A stretch of DNA of 64,000 nt. Source: Malachius bipustulatus. Its lineage: Eukaryota > Arthropoda > Insecta > Coleoptera > Melyridae. Made by a program: the position numbers and the translations under genes. Location: assembly GCA_910589415.1 (NCBI GenBank), contig OU342639.1:13710268-13774267 (forward strand). The letters run 5' to 3'. The notes beneath the pieces were generated by a model that worked only from the letters and a program-made list of their open reading frames with translations, did not search any database and was not told where the DNA came from. Positions 23,136-36,554 of the stretch are shown here, piece by piece (the stretch's first letter is position 1; every line of letters begins with the position of its first letter).

Positions 23136-24170
23136 CCAGTGCTGGAGGACTTCCCTCTCAGCCCAATTTCGTATTGTTGTTTTGGCAATATCCGGTGATA
23201 TGCTAAATCTGGTTCTCGTCCGATAAATTCGGATTCGGCGCCTTTCCTGGCCAGAGAGTCGACAAGTTCATTCTCTCCATATCCAGCGTGGCTATATCCA
23301 TTCAAGGTTAGTTGACAGTTGCAGACCAGCTTAGACTTGCAGTGGCTGGAGTTTAAGGCTTTTAGAGCCGCTTGGCTGTCTGAAAATATCTTTATTGATC
23401 TGCGTTGGCAGTGCATCTTTTCCTGCAACTGCGCAAAGAGCTCTGTGGCATAGATTTCGGCCTGGAAAGTTGTTGCGTGAAGGCCCAGGCTCGTGAAGAC
23501 TCTCTTCTTCGAGTCAGCGCTACACACCCCAGCTCCAGTTCCTGTGGATGTATTAGGTCCCTCGGTGAACCAACTGAAATCTGCTCTCAAGAGTTCATTT
23601 CTATTGTCCTCTTACGCGTCTCTTCCCAGGAGAAGGACCTTATGAGCAGAGCGGTTCATGATTGTCTTAGGCATTATGTCCGAGGGCATACCTAGTAGAC
23701 TGTGATTTTCTATGTCATCCAGTAACCTGGTTCACTCCAAGCTATAAGCTTTGGCAAGCTTCTTGCCATCTGAAGCATTCTATATGTAGTCCATCTGGCC
23801 TCTCTCTCCAAATAAATATGGAGAAGTGGTAAGTCCAGATTACCGCCGACGGTGTGGTGTTAACAGCACCACAGGTCGCCAGACAAGCTTGTCACTGTCG
23901 GCTAGAGAGCTTTAATTTGGCTATGGCCTGCTAGTTTTTTAACCACCAAGCGGTACTACTGCCACACGCAAGCATAGGTCTGACGACCGCTACGTAACGA
24001 CAGTATATTTGTTTGTCCGATGTTTTGCCACAGATCCTTTTACAAGTCCACAAGGAGAGTTTGGCTATGTGTATAACTTTTTCCTGATAGGAGTTACAAG
24101 TAACATTTCTATCCAGGATGACTCAGGGTATCACTGGTAAGTGGTACCTCTACTTTCTAGATAATTATTA
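23123..24170 (-). pseudogene. LINE 3' coding region with RNase H, decayed
   Basis: From about 24080 down: LSLWTCKRICGKTSDKQ, then YVAVVRPMLACGS, then LHIYLEREARWTTYRML (about 23790-23840), then an RNase H domain at 23123-23590 with DFSWFTEGP at its start, FSDSQAALKAL in the middle and ENELVDSLARKGAESEFIG near the end. This arrangement is that of I/R1/LOA-type LINEs with a C-terminal RNase H. The usual first acidic residue of RNase H (WFTDGS) reads WFTEGP, and the stretch between LTLNG and the ENELVD block lacks the expected WVPGH segment, so there is an internal deletion. It stops near 23135 without a 3' UTR or poly-A, directly against the pogo remnant. Confidence 0.75.
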
Positions 24171-25121
24171 CGCGACCAACAATACACAAAAAGCGGAAAT
24201 TCTGAATTGATTTGATTTACACGATTGACAGTTATGATGGCACGCAAAGGTTATTCGAACAAAGTATAGCTATATAAGTTCTTACTTGAAGATTTTTCAA
24301 AATAATTTGATATAATAATGCTATCGCTATGCAAGTAATGTCTTTGTCTTCGCTGACTGTGGTAAATATATCCCAAAGAAGAAGACATAAAATTGTAATC
24401 TAATTTAAAACGTCCTAGCAGTGAGGTCGCGGGGCATTTTTTTAAGAGGGAAAGCTGAGGCGAATAAATTTTAAATTAAAGAAAAAAAAAGACTAAATAC
24501 AGATCATTTTTGTTAAGTTAACAATCTGTTCTGGATTTCTATTTTCTCGAAGCAAACGAAAGCCTTTATTATTTCATTTCTTTTGAACCGGTCTAGAATA
24601 AATTTGTCCGATATAATTAAAATGGAAAACCGATAGGTAGGAAGGAACATAAAAGACTGCCGGTGAGGCCTGGGCGGGTTGCATAGGTATAAAAGTAAAG
24701 GTCGGGGCATCATCATTTTTAAAGGAGACGCGACCTGTACTGTACAGTTGAGCCCTGGCCTCTATAAGAAATTCAGCCAGGTGCCTAAGGGCACATTCTC
24801 TTACTTTTTACGAGGCCTTATTATTTATATTTTCTTATTATATAGCGGGCCTTTTGTTCTCTATAATAACATAATGTGTGTCTCTATACGGCAGTTCTGC
24901 CATTGAATGTAATAACATTCTCAGCGTTCGTACGCTCTTTGCAACTTTAGTACGTTGCTAATACTCCGGAGAGGACAAACCTGATTCACCTTTATGATGT
25001 ATAAAGATTTAAGATATTTTGCAGTTACAGCTTTTGTTATATTTTACATGGAAACGCGCATCCACACATACATACTCGTCTATAAATCCTATTATTATTA
25101 TACATTTTAATATTTTATATA
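24171..25121. other. Intergenic, no gene seen
   Basis: AT-rich sequence. The frames at 24513-24906 have no domain. The segment 24660-24830 is a little GC-richer with no recognisable content. Confidence 0.4.
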
Positions 25122-25939
25122 CAGGCTGTCCCGGCTCATTCGAAGCGGTCTCTGTGGGCCAAACGATGGATTTTTTTTATTTGCAAATTCAAGTACAGGA
25201 TCACAATGACCATTATTTAAAATTATTTTGGACTATACAGAGTGTCCCATATGCGAGTGGCATATGGGTTATGTTTTTTTAAATGGAATGCTCCTATGTT
25301 ATTGCATTTTTAGATTGCCTGGGAAGAAAAAAGAAGATTGGTTTTTACAGTTGTTGTTTAAATTCAGAAGTATGTGAGTTATAAACAAGTGAAAATCGTC
25401 ATTTTTGAAGTTCAAGGCCCTGTACAACGAAAACGGCTTAAGATAGACAAAAACGGCTTACATGTCCCTATTTTAATTTTCTATATTCTATCCTATGGTA
25501 TAAACATTTGTACTTTCTTTGTTTTTTTTTTATTTGCCGACGGGTGGAGGAATCTGAATTTTCCAAATTTTTTATCACCCTGTATAAACATTTTATCTAC
25601 ATCATAGGATAGTAAATAAAAAGTTAAAATAGGGACATGTAATCCGTTTTTCTCTATCTTGAGCCGTTTTCGTTGTAATAGTAAATTCTGGATTTTTCTT
25701 CCTGTTATTATTTCAAACGTTTGTGCGGTAAAATGGAAACTTTTTACCAAATTCAAAAAAATATATACAGGGTGATTACTTGGTTGAGGCCTTCGAAATA
25801 AATTAGCGGTATCCATAAAACACCCTTTATCTATGTTATAATGACGTGAGGTGAGTCCCATTAACCATGGGTTTTTAGAACCACCTCGGTGTCCTGTATC
25901 CACTGTTACCGTTTGTCCGTTTACCAATGAAACACCCTG
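25122..25939. mobile_element. Composite CAGGGTG foldback element, family D interior
   Basis: Outer ends are CAGGCTG (25122) and CACCCTG (25933-25939), each next to TA. An internal inverted repeat centres near 25530: AACGGCTTACATGTCCC on the left pairs with GGGACATGTAATCCGTTT on the right. Further CCCTGTATA and TATACAGGGTG words at about 25578 and 25767 suggest a smaller element nested on the right side. The 144-residue minus frame at 25493-25927 is element sequence. Related copies lie at 34905-35207, 44540-45384 and 48940-49665. Confidence 0.65.
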
Positions 25940-27216
25940 TATATCTGTGAAAGCAATAATGACCGTATTTTCAAAGCTTTAGGGCACGATAATAGCTGGA
26001 AAATAATTAAATAAATGGGATAGATGTATACAGTTTATAAACATTCGAGTGAAATGGAGATATATTTATGTAATTATAAAGTTTTGACGAGTCTGATTGA
26101 TAAATGTCAAGAAAATTAATTTGTTCCAAACTTTTCGGATATGCTTTATGTAAATTTACCCATACTCATGCGGTATCTTTCGTTGGTTTAGGTATAATGT
26201 GGCTTGAAAAATGCTAGTCATGTAGGAAAGAGACTGGAAATTGGCAAGGAGCAACGCTTGACTCTAAAACAAAAAAGGTATAATACAAAATACATAATTG
26301 ATTTTTAGGCTGCCAGGAAAATTATGGAATTAAAACCACCCTCCCTAGTGTAGCATCGAAACATCAAATCTCATGTCGAACGATATTATTACAACTCCAC
26401 GAATTACTGCCGGGACCGTTGTATGACTGTTACTTGCGTCATTTTCATCCTGAACCAACTTAAATTCTCTGTCAAATGGGCTACAAGCACGCACCCACTT
26501 ATACGAGTAATAGCAGCGGACTTTTTTTCCAACTCTTCGTTATTAAGAAAAACGAAATGGTATTTGGGTTTCGCTTAATGCTGTTCTAGAATAAATGAAG
26601 AAGCCATTAAGTTGCCTTTAAACACAAAATGAACCTCAGGTATTTTATTGTGCCATTACATTATAAAGTTTTATGTAATAAGCGTATTATTAAAGGTTTT
26701 ATTTCACGACACTTAAGTTTGTTGGCCGTTGTTTTTCATGGCGACTTTTATATACCTCCACGATTCGTATTAGACCACTTGCGGTGTTGCTCATTCGACA
26801 TGGAAACTTGCACCTATTTATTCACAGTTTATGAATGACAATAATTGGCTCTGTTATTTGTGTAAACACCACTTTATAGACCCGTGAGAAAACTATAATA
26901 ATTCATTTATGTATTTTTAATTGAATCTTTAATCGTGCATGAGTAGTGGAAGAAAATAAGAAGCTATAATGGCCGTAAAAAGGTGAAAGTAACCCTTACC
27001 GATCAAAACCAAATACGATCAAAACACCGTATTTCCCAAACTAATCTCTATAATCTTCTTATCCAATCAGGCAAGCCTGGACTAGAGTCCCTTAGTATAT
27101 GAAGAGACTGTAGCCTGGACCCCAAATGGTCAAATTTTCAGCTCGAATTTTTTTTGTCCTTTAAACTCATAAATTCGCTTATCCTGGGACTATATCCTAG
27201 TAGGTATATATGTATA
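25940..27216. other. Intergenic, no gene seen
   Basis: No domain or repeat boundary recognised. The 26629-26838 frame is short and unsupported. Confidence 0.4.
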
Positions 27217-27218
27217 TA

Positions 27219-28627
27219 CAGGGTGTTAAGAAAATAACGGATTAACTCTTTAGTACATTGAAGGGGACACTCAGTAAAGTACTGTAAAAATAATTTTAAA
27301 AAATCCAGAGCTACATTTAAATAGTATATTATGCAACGAGCTTATAATGAAGGCTATTAATACGTGAGTATGATGGTTAAGATACGAGCCGTAGGCGAGT
27401 GTCTTAACCATCATAAGAGCGTATTAATAGCCATTATCTGCGAGTTCCATACACTATTTTTTCTACGACCCTTTTTTATTTCATAGAAAAGATTAAAAAA
27501 TTATATATTTTAACAATGACCCGTGTACAATTGCGGATCATTGAGGTTAAGATACGTTGCTATTTGTTTACGCATATTACCAAATTTTCTCTTCGTCGCT
27601 AAGATTATTCTGCTGAGACATGTTTTAGTATCAAGTTTAAAGGGCACTACTCACTACTGCGTAATTTTTATTATGCGAAGTTCGAATTCCGAATTTTACG
27701 CTTTGATTTTGAGATTAATAATAATTTTAATAACATTGACAGCCAATAATTACGATATTGTTTACCTGCGCAACGCGACGGTCGCAGCGTTGCCGCTTTG
27801 AATACTATCACGGAGCGCTACGAATATAATACTTTATCTTCCTATCTTTTACACGATATACCTACCTATCAAATTAATTAAGGTAACATAAAATCTTGAT
27901 AAATTTTCTTTGTATGTTACTTATGTTCTAAATTAAATAAACGTTCAGAATTTTTTTTCAAAAATACAGAACTTATATCACAAGGCAATTTTTGTCGTGA
28001 GTATGACAACTCTGTGACTTCGGTTGGCTTGCCGACCCGATTGTAAGCGAAAAGGAACCGATTTGATTGCAAATGCTCCTCTGCCATTGGATAGCTTGAC
28101 CAGTGCTTTAATGAAAATTTGTATCTTAATGAGATCCATTAAAGCACTGGTGATTCATATTTAATATGCATATTAAAGGTTGGGAGTAGAAAAAAGATAT
28201 GTATAAGCAAAATATTGAACTATTGAACAATAAATTTGGCAACGTTTAACACGATAACTGCTGGTATATTTGGTAATTTCGTCTAATTTCTAACAATGTA
28301 GGTAGTTACGGTATCAAAACCGTTGTTTCCAAATGCTTTTTTCAGCATCTTGGAAAAGAAAAAAAATCTTAGTAAATTTTCCAAGCCATGCAGTAATACA
28401 TATTAAGCAATTTTTTAATTGATAACGATTAAAGTACCCTTTTTTATATCTGTAAAATCGTCTAGTTTTTGCAAATACTGAAAAACAAAGATAGCAAAAT
28501 GTTAACTTTGGCATTTTTTATCTCGCCAAATTGAAGACCAGAATTTTTAAAATTATTTTTCCCGTACTCTACTGATTGTCCCCCACAATGTACTAAAGAG
28601 TTTATCCGTCATTTTCTTAACACCCGG
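27219..28627. mobile_element. CAGGGTG-ended element, 1409 bp, with internal hairpins
   Basis: Left end CAGGGTGTTAAGAAAATAAC with TTTAGTACATTG following; right end has CAATGTACTAAAGAG, then TTATTTTC-like sequence and CACCCGG (28621-28627), flanked by TA at 27217-27218 and 28628-28629. Two internal hairpins stand out: CTATTAATACG...CGTATTAATAG at about 27356-27432, with TGGTTAAGATAC paired to GTGTCTTAACCA inside it, and CCAGTGCTTTAATG...CATTAAAGCACTGG at about 28100-28151. The terminal arms are short, so unlike the others this is not a full foldback. The frame at 27523-27801 has no domain. Confidence 0.65.
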
Positions 28628-28629
28628 TA

Positions 28630-31600
28630 TATGTCTAGCTAATAATCGTTTTTTGCTTTATAATTGCAACGTCGAGCTACATAAGGTGAGCCGGTAAAAA
28701 CCTTTCATTGTTTCCTTCTGGCTGAAAGTTAAATAATTGTATGTACCGTATGTATTACGAATGCAAGATTGTTGATTTTAACTCCAACCTATGGAAAAGA
28801 GGTAACCTGAACGGGCAGAGTAAGTGGAAAAATGAAGTGAAGTGAAGTGGTCGTCTTGTCCGTAGATTGAGGAATGAATACTTATATCACATATTGCAGA
28901 GAGGAAGTCGGCACTCAACTCCTAAAGCTCTTCCTTCGTACCACTCGCCTATTCACACTTGAACTCGGACTTTCATGCTAAAGCGTGGAAATCTCGACTC
29001 GAGTATCCTTCCCCAGTTAGAATCTAATGCTGTAACTGCTCCTTCTCCTTACTTGGGCTTTATTCTGGACTCCTAGGAGAGTAATGGAGGTATATTCATT
29101 ATATCTCAAGTATGAGTATGAGACGAAAGTGAGGCATTGCTCAGGAACTTAAATTCCTTTACCTCGAAAACTGATACAGATATACCCATTATTCTTTCAT
29201 GCAGCGCTGGTTTTGCTCTGTAATGAAAATGTCGTGTTACATTAAATTAAAATACTTTCTGTAAGGGAAATTGTTCGAACTAAAACACTAAAACATTGCT
29301 GAGATTGATAAAATAATTTACGAAGGTTTTGACATAAGAAAGAAATGTCAAAATGATTCTAGCCAATTTTTCTTAAAAACCTTAGCAACCTCACACCAAA
29401 ATCCTTACCTCTGGGTTTTCTGGATAGAAAATTCTTGAGGATTATAATTTTAAGTGCCAACTTATATGTACAAATTCGTCAGAAAGTGTTTTTGGAAGTA
29501 TTTTTGATCCGTGTTCGTAAACTTACTTCATCATTTGCTTCATAAAATAAAATTACTGCAGACATCATCCCCTTAAATGTTTCGCAATCATGCTGTTACA
29601 CCTTTTGAATTATTATATTGCTCCATGGAATACGTAATGTTTTATTAATAGCAATCAATTCTATTACGAAATCCTTTCAGGAGTAAGTAAATATAATTAT
29701 TTCCATATCCTAAGTAGGTACTTACCTAGAAACCGGCATTTCTTGAGAAAACGGATCGCGTCTGTAATTATTTCGAAGCAGAGCATTATTATTTATTGGT
29801 TAATATACGGAATCAATCATTCATTAGAAAACCGTGCCGCAATTGGTTGGTAATTTTTAGTCGTTGTCTGTAAAAATGACACACCACACAAGGTAGTGAA
29901 AGGAATTGAGTCAGCTCTATCCAATCAGGCAGTATCCATTAAAAGGATAATAAATTTATAACGCAAGGATAATGTCATCGCACGCTCTTTTACTGTTTTA
30001 ATTACAATCACAGATTAATTACCTCGTTCATAGGACAAAGTAAAATGCATTATGAATTGCTTTTAAGTTTAAGTAGAAAACGACACAAATAATTACACGG
30101 CTATTATAACTTCTCGATGTATAAATAAAAATGATTTGATTTACTCACCAGTTTGGTACACGACGACCTTCCTTCATATTTCATTTATATATGAATAGGT
30201 ATGTCGTCAGTGAGATAGGTAATGGAATGGAAATATCCTTGAAGTTACAGCTAATTATTCCCACCCTGTATTTTTATATCCGCGTCAAAGCAACGAACGG
30301 CATTTTAACATCTTGCACAGCTTGTTTCAATTTACATACTTACGATACTTTTTCCTATGACCACTATACAAAGTATCACTTTGCGCATCGTTATTTGTAC
30401 GCAAACTGTAAGATTTCTTACGTTTATAAAAGTGTACGGGAAAGGGGCACACGGCAAACCCAGAGCTCATTACCATATACAGTTTTTCAGTTATGACTTT
30501 TGACAATGAACGATAAATCGTCCTATAACCAAAGAGTAAACACTATGTAAGATTTATAAAATAGACAACATTCGATGACAACTAACAATAGTGATGGGTA
30601 AAACAGTCGCTTTGGTTCAGTCTAAATTCTTAGAAATTGAAGTAAAATTAGATGTTTTAATAAATCAGTCTGTCAACTCTCAATCAGGTCAAGGTTAATT
30701 ATGACGCACGCCTAGGATAATGGTTTGATCATAAATATACTTACCTGCACGGTAATATATAGGCTATTTATTTTGTACTAAATTTATACCTTAAGAAGGG
30801 TATTGCATTATGTATGTATGGATATGATACTTTGTTTTGTTCCTATGTTCGTATGTTCCTATATACCTATTTTGCATGAGATACAAATTTACGATAATCT
30901 TCAACTAGACCGAGCACTTCAGAGTATTATTTTCCAATCTGTAATGTTTTATCAGGGGATTTGGTGGTCTATATTACTATTTAATAAGTCCGCGTACCCT
31001 TGATTCTTGCGGTTTGTCTGCAAAAGCCCATCCTAGCTCGTGTGAACGCGTCGCGCAAGCTAGATTCATTGCAAATTCATGGTATTACACAATTTACAGC
31101 TAGGATCGTATCTAATGAAATAACTATTTAGTTTTTTTTTTAACGAATAGTCGTATCGAGAGGTATCTTTGGTATAGTATTAATAATAAAACCTTGACAC
31201 GTTTGCTTTATCGAGCATTGTTAGCATACCTTGTTGTTAAAATACCACTCAGTATATAAAGGAGAGAGACTTAATAACAATGGACAAGGCGAGTTGTTTA
31301 AAAACATTATAAATTTAATAATGACGAAATCGTGAGGATAATATACGACGATTTGTCATCCAACTTGCAGATTAATTGAAAGGTGCAAAAGTATGTCACG
31401 ATTTGTCCACCTGTGTAAGAAAAATGTTTGGAAAGTCATTTAGATTATGTACTTGGATTTTTGTAGCACCTTAGAGACAACCAAATACATACGAATGACA
31501 CCTCCAAGAATCACAAAGCTTTAGGTACTCTCCCCTAATTTTTGTAGTGAAGGTACATACATTGGGGGAGGTTAAACTTTGTAACAACTGTTACTAAGAA

Positions 31601-31839
31601 ATAAAATGGTAAAAAATATCAATTCAAATGCACCATTTTCTCTAGTCTCTAGACTATAATTTTTGATCTAAAAGATCTTGGAATCGAGAGAGACGTTGCA
31701 ATTACATCAAACATTCATTTTGTGTCCAACTACAAAGTTCACATCAGTGCAGATGATTTTACGAAAGCTCTCTTTCTGGGCACATTCCAACGTTCTTTCC
31801 CATATCGCTTTCAATTTTTTTCGATACCAGTAGTTACCA
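28630..31839. other. Intergenic, no gene seen
   Basis: About 3.2 kb with no recognised gene. Frames at 30191-30496 and 30803-31003 have no domain and no splice support. Ordinary AT-rich sequence. Confidence 0.4.
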
Positions 31840-31841
31840 TA

Positions 31842-32460
31842 CAGGGTGATTCATAATATGTGCACAGGACTTCGGGATGTGATAGCTCGTTCAAAAATAT
31901 GAAATGGGTCCGCAAACCCAGCATTTTCGAGATACAGTGTGTCGAAAAAATTAATTATTTACAGTTTTTTGACGATATCTCAGGAATTGTTTGAGATACA
32001 GAACCCAGCTTTTGTACACATCTTGTCATTAATATTAACTACGTTGAGAGGGAAAATTAAAAAAAAACTTATCAAAAACAAGTGATGTTTTTGTCCACAA
32101 CAAAACATGTATTTCATCATAAAATGCTGTTTTTCCAGAAAACAGTTCACATTATTGTATTTTATCAAGTATCTTTTTATGTAGAAAACATTGACAGTTT
32201 AAAATGTGCTTCCTCAATCCCAATTTTTGCAGCGTCGTAGAAATTAGGGGCCAAAAATTTCAAGCAACCCTAAAATCTCCGCCACTCGCGTAAGTATATG
32301 AAATAAATTTAATCAGAGTTCAAAAAGTAAATAAAATTAATGATAAGATGTGTACAAAAATTCAGTTTTATATTTGAAAGGGTTCCTGAGAATTCGTAAA
32401 AAAACTGAAAAAAATATGTTTTCTTGACACCCTGTATCACGAAAATGGTGGGTTTTTCAC
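31842..32460. mobile_element. Partial CAGGGTG foldback element
   Basis: Left end CAGGGTGATTCATAATATG at 31842 next to TA (31840-31841). Inner inverted repeat: the left arm has AACCCAGCATTTTCGAGATACAG, then TTTTTTGACGATATCTCAGG, then TTGTACACATCTTGTCATTAAT; the right arm has the inverses ATTAATGATAAGATGTGTAC, CCTGAGAATTCG, CACCCTGTATCACG (32428-32441) and AAAATGGTGGGTTT. The far right outer end is missing, so the copy is truncated there. Confidence 0.6.
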
Positions 32461-33089
32461 TCAGAGTTGTAGTGTACTGCTCTACTTCCGTTTTCTAAAG
32501 TTTCATTCCGGCTTTCATCATTTGGCAAAAGATATAAGTACATAGATATCACTCCTACCAATCCTACTTAGCAACTCTTTTTTCAACACCTGTTTTAAAA
32601 AGAGAAAAATCTCGCTTCACCTATCCTTCGAACATGTATTTTGAAAAATGACAGAATGACTGAGTAGAAATCATTAACATATTTCAAGTAGGTGCGTGTA
32701 CGAGTCCCTGTCATAATAACATGCGCAGTTAAATTTAAAAATGAGTCCTAACAGAATATTAGTAAATTAAGTTACTAAAAATAATGTAAAAATCTGTACA
32801 AAAAACTTTTTTTACAATTTTTTACTACAGGTATTGTACTTAGTTACATTTACGACGTGGCAGACAGTATATGAGATGGAGCAACAACAACCGGCAAGTT
32901 TTTGCATCAACGAATTATATTAATCAGTATAATACTACTTGTTGCAATTGACTAGACGTGCAGCTGAGCAAGAAAATATTTATGAATTACTCGACTAATT
33001 ATTCCTAACTGACAAATAAGGCTTGTCGTATTTCCTTGCTTCTTTCAAGATAATTTATAACGCTCCATCAGAATCAAAGAACCTCTTTG

Positions 33090-34340
33090 TATTTCAACTC
33101 AATAACGGGAGAACGATTTAGTTGAGCGCAATAATAGAAAAAACCTTTTTGCGATTCAATTATGAATATTTTCATCTCTTTTTAAATTAAATTATTGAAG
33201 TTTTCCATAGCCAGATCATATTCGCGTAGTGGTTCACTGCGAAAATTTCATTTCATTTCGTTTGAAAACGTGCCTTAGAATGGGTTTTTAAATTTAACAA
33301 AATAAAAATTTGGCAAAATTTAACAATTTTGTCCCTTTTCCTGTGCCCGCCACTGGCTAACTTTATTTTTTTAAATTAACTTTTTTACACTACCTTTAAA
33401 TTCGAAAAAGTTACAGTGGAGTTTTTAACATCTAAAATTTGAATTTTAAAGAAATAAACATCATGTAAAAAATTTCGAAAATCTCCGCCATTTTTACTAT
33501 TTGCTTCTTTAAATTTTTGAGAGTTAAAGGTTATTCGTATAGTTGTCTACTTAAAAAATTTCAGTTCAATTTCTTCAAAAAATGCTCATAAATGGTTATG
33601 GAAATGTAGCCATTTTTCTACCCACGCCACTGACTTATTAATAGAAATAATGCAAATTTTATTGCATTATCTCAAATTTTATATAATTTACTTCCACTCT
33701 TGTTTAAGTTTTTTTTCTATCTTGCTTATACATATGTACAGGGATTCAAAAAATGTTTTTTTGAAAAAAAAAATTCCTAAAATCCAAAAGACCGCCATTT
33801 TGAAACGGCTCTACCGATTTTACTTAAATACAGTACCAGACCACTCCTTGTGTATATCTGACTCCCAAAAAAATGTCAGCCCCCTGGATTGAAAACTGCG
33901 ACCAGAAACCGTGCTTCATTGACGTTTTTTTTGGAAATTTGAAGGGACCTCCTGTAGAAGTAACGCGATTTTTGGAATTATTCTTAATGAAAATCCAACG
34001 TCATCCCAAAGTTTCACAAGAGTAAAAAATTTCGTTCGCTACTCTTGAAAGATGAAGCTGTAGAAGCGTTTTTAAAACTTTTCTGAAATAAACATCATGT
34101 AAAAAAATCGAAAATCCCCGCCTTTTTTCTTATTTGCTTCTTGAATTTTTTTAAGGTTATAAGTTATTAGTATAGTTGTCTACTGGAAAAACTTCAGCTC
34201 AATTCCTTCGAAAGTGTGCTCATAAACGGTTATAGAAATTTAGCCATTTTTTACCCACGCCACTGGCTTATCAATAGAAATAATGCAACAAATTCTCATA
34301 CTCCCGCAAATATTTCAGTCCCCAAGATTGAAAACTTGAA
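33090..34340. repeat. Repeat B, copy 2, with internal duplication
   Basis: Collinear with the two halves of copy 1 (14690-14868 and 17236-17830) but without the LINE, so it shows the state before that insertion. The block AAACATCATGTAAAAAA ... CTCCGCC ... TTTGCTTCTT ... ATAGTTGTCTAC ... TGCTCATAAA ... CCCACGCCACTG occurs twice, at about 33443-33640 and 34085-34285, so the copy carries an internal duplication of about 640 bp. No gene. Confidence 0.65.
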
Positions 34341-34357
34341 AATATATACAGACTATA

Positions 34358-34904
34358 CAGGGTGTTAGTTAAGTACAGGGCCAAACTCCAAGGGGTGCTT
34401 CCTTGAGTGATTTTAAGAAGAAAAGTTCAAATAAACATGGGTCCGAAAATGCATATTTTTCAAGATACAGGGTGTCAAACTTTTATTTTCTTTCTCGAAA
34501 ACAAAGCAAGATATGAAAAAAACTCAAGAGATAAAATAGTTGTATTTCTAGTTGCTTAATTCAAAAAAAATACAAAATTAAAAAAAAAGTCAGTGGCGCC
34601 CAATTTTTTAATCAAAAATATTAGTTAGACTGTCTTCCGGGACGCCACTGGAATTAATAATTTTAATCTAATTGGGGCTAAATTACCCTCTTATTATTAC
34701 AAACAGAACTGCCAAATTTCAACAAAATTGATTGAAAGAGTTTAGAGATATTATTCACGAACATTCGAATTTTTTTTTTAAGTTTGACACCCTGTATCTT
34801 GAAAAATATGCATTTTCGGAGCCATGTTTATTTGAACTTTTCTTCTTAAAATCACTCAAGGAAGCACCCCTTGGAGTTTGGCACCGTACTTAACTAACAC
34901 CCTG
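34358..34904. mobile_element. CAGGGTG foldback element, 547 bp
   Basis: Left end CAGGGTGTTAGTTAAGTAC and right end GTACTTAACTAACACCCTG, flanked by TA at 34356-34357 and 34905-34906. The arms pair over about 130 bp (CTCCAAGGGGTGCTTCC with GGAAGCACCCCTTGGAG). Within each arm lies a second GATACAGGGTGTCAAACTT word (34471) and its inverse AAGTTTGACACCCTGTATC (34782), so an element with the same ends is nested inside. Confidence 0.8.
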
Positions 34905-35207
34905 TATAAGACTGCTTTGAAGTTGAACATTTTCGATCTTCACTTGTTTATAACTCATAAACCGCTCAATCTAAATTCCAATGATGAAAACCACCTGTAT
35001 TCGATTTCTTCAGACATTTAAAAAATATAATAATTTACAAAGTGTTCCCTTTAAAATAACGTAGTAGGTGTCAACTTCCGGTATTTCCGGAAGTGCGGCC
35101 ATCTTGAAAATACGTGATCGCTTATGTCTGGAAATTTTTTATTTTGAGGTTCTAGGCCCATTAGTTTCCGAGATATAGCCGGTGGCCAGCCTTAAGCACA
35201 CACCCTG
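34905..35207. mobile_element. Family D foldback, right half only
   Basis: Matches the right arm of 44540-45384: AAAATTTTCGATCTTCACTTG-type sequence, TTATAACTCATAAACCGCTC, AATCTAAATTCCAATG, ACCACCTGTATT and TTCTTCAGACATTT in order. It ends at CACCCTG (35201-35207) followed by TA. The left half is absent; the 547-bp element lies at its broken left edge. Confidence 0.65.
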
Positions 35208-35209
35208 TA

Positions 35210-36550
35210 AGCAGACACCTATCTGAGAGCAGACATAAATCAGGAAATAAAGAAAGGAAAGTAAACAAGGCGAAAGCTTAATGGCTTTCCAAACTATGTT
35301 TTTTAGAAAGTAAGACACGATAACAACAGCCATCCAAGCAACTCTTATAACATCGCGTAAGTCTCCGAAAAGGTTGCAGGAAACAGATAAGGACCTGCTC
35401 AGCAAGAAATTGAAGAAACTAAAGAGATGAATGCGATTGTGCATCAAGTATCTCAACTTGTACTCATCTTTTAAAGTTCTCCACTCTTGCAGAGCTATAA
35501 TATTATACTTCATTTTAACTGCACATAGTTTTAATTTTTTATCTTTTTGTTGAATCGTGAAACTCTCCTACCTACGAATATCCTTTCCCTCGGGGTTGGC
35601 TTCATAGTTGTCGGATGTTGGTGATATTTCCGTATGCAAAGCATGAAATCGTAAGGTTGTAAGATAAAGCTAGACGATAAATTGCCGGTTCATATAACTA
35701 CATAATATATATGATGACACTGCTATGGTAATAATAATAATAATACTTCTATACTTCTGATGAGAACGCATCGTTCTACCCCACAGAGAGAAGTGTTGAA
35801 CTTAAAACCCCGGTGCACTTTGGAGTTATGCATGGCACCTATCTCCCACTTTCTGTGCAATTGAGCCGATTCAGTTTTGGATTCCGTTCTTGTTACGTGT
35901 GCAAAATTAACTGGTGCTAGTGCTGGTGGTGGTGTAGCCGCAGAATCATATCCTATAGTCATCAAATTGTTCGTAATATCACTGGATCTATGCGCGACAT
36001 GCCACACAGACACTCCACCCGAGAGGTGAATTATTATCGCGGCTATGACTTGAATAGAGTAGACAGAGTTGGACTCGGCCGCTTCCGAAGTTGAAGACAT
36101 TAAAACCGGAGGGGGGCAGAACTTCCGTCAATATATCTTTGTAAGGGGAGAATAATTCCTAGTTGTCGGCGACAGTTTGCTTATATAAAGAATATCTGTC
36201 ATAAGTTAAAATTGTTAATAACACCAACGCAGCCGCGACCTGAAGCTGATGAGTAATAATACTTAATAATAATTAATTTTCATCGGGGTTGGCTTTTCTT
36301 CTTTAAGTTAATTTTGGTTTTTCTACGTTCTATATTTCATAAATATAAACCGCTTGTAATGAAGTTACCCTTAAATTAAGCAGCTCTTCCGTCATTTCTA
36401 TTCAGGCTTTGATTTTCCATGTAAAGGGTTGATCTTTAGTAAGATTTAGATACAGCGAGGACAAATTACATTGTGACTCGCATATCGTTAGTTTTCGCTG
36501 TCACTGGTAACGGTCATTAAAACTCATTGGCGTCCAAGGCCGCAAAATCA
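35210..36550. other. Intergenic, no gene assigned
   Basis: A 125-residue minus-strand frame at 35723-36100 is longer and GC-richer than its surroundings (about 35750-36060), but it has no domain I recognise and no convincing splice sites. It could be a decayed exon or chance. The frame at 35139-35513 partly reads foldback sequence. Confidence 0.35.
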
Positions 36551-36554
36551 TCAT

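Noticed and set aside
25493..25927. 144-residue minus frame as a gene
   Set aside because: Lies wholly inside CAGGGTG element sequence, and its parts recur in the related foldbacks.
35723..36100. 125-residue minus frame as a gene
   Set aside because: Longer than average and GC-richer, but no domain, no convincing splice sites and a simple-repeat-derived Leu run at its end. Kept only as a note in the intergenic entry.
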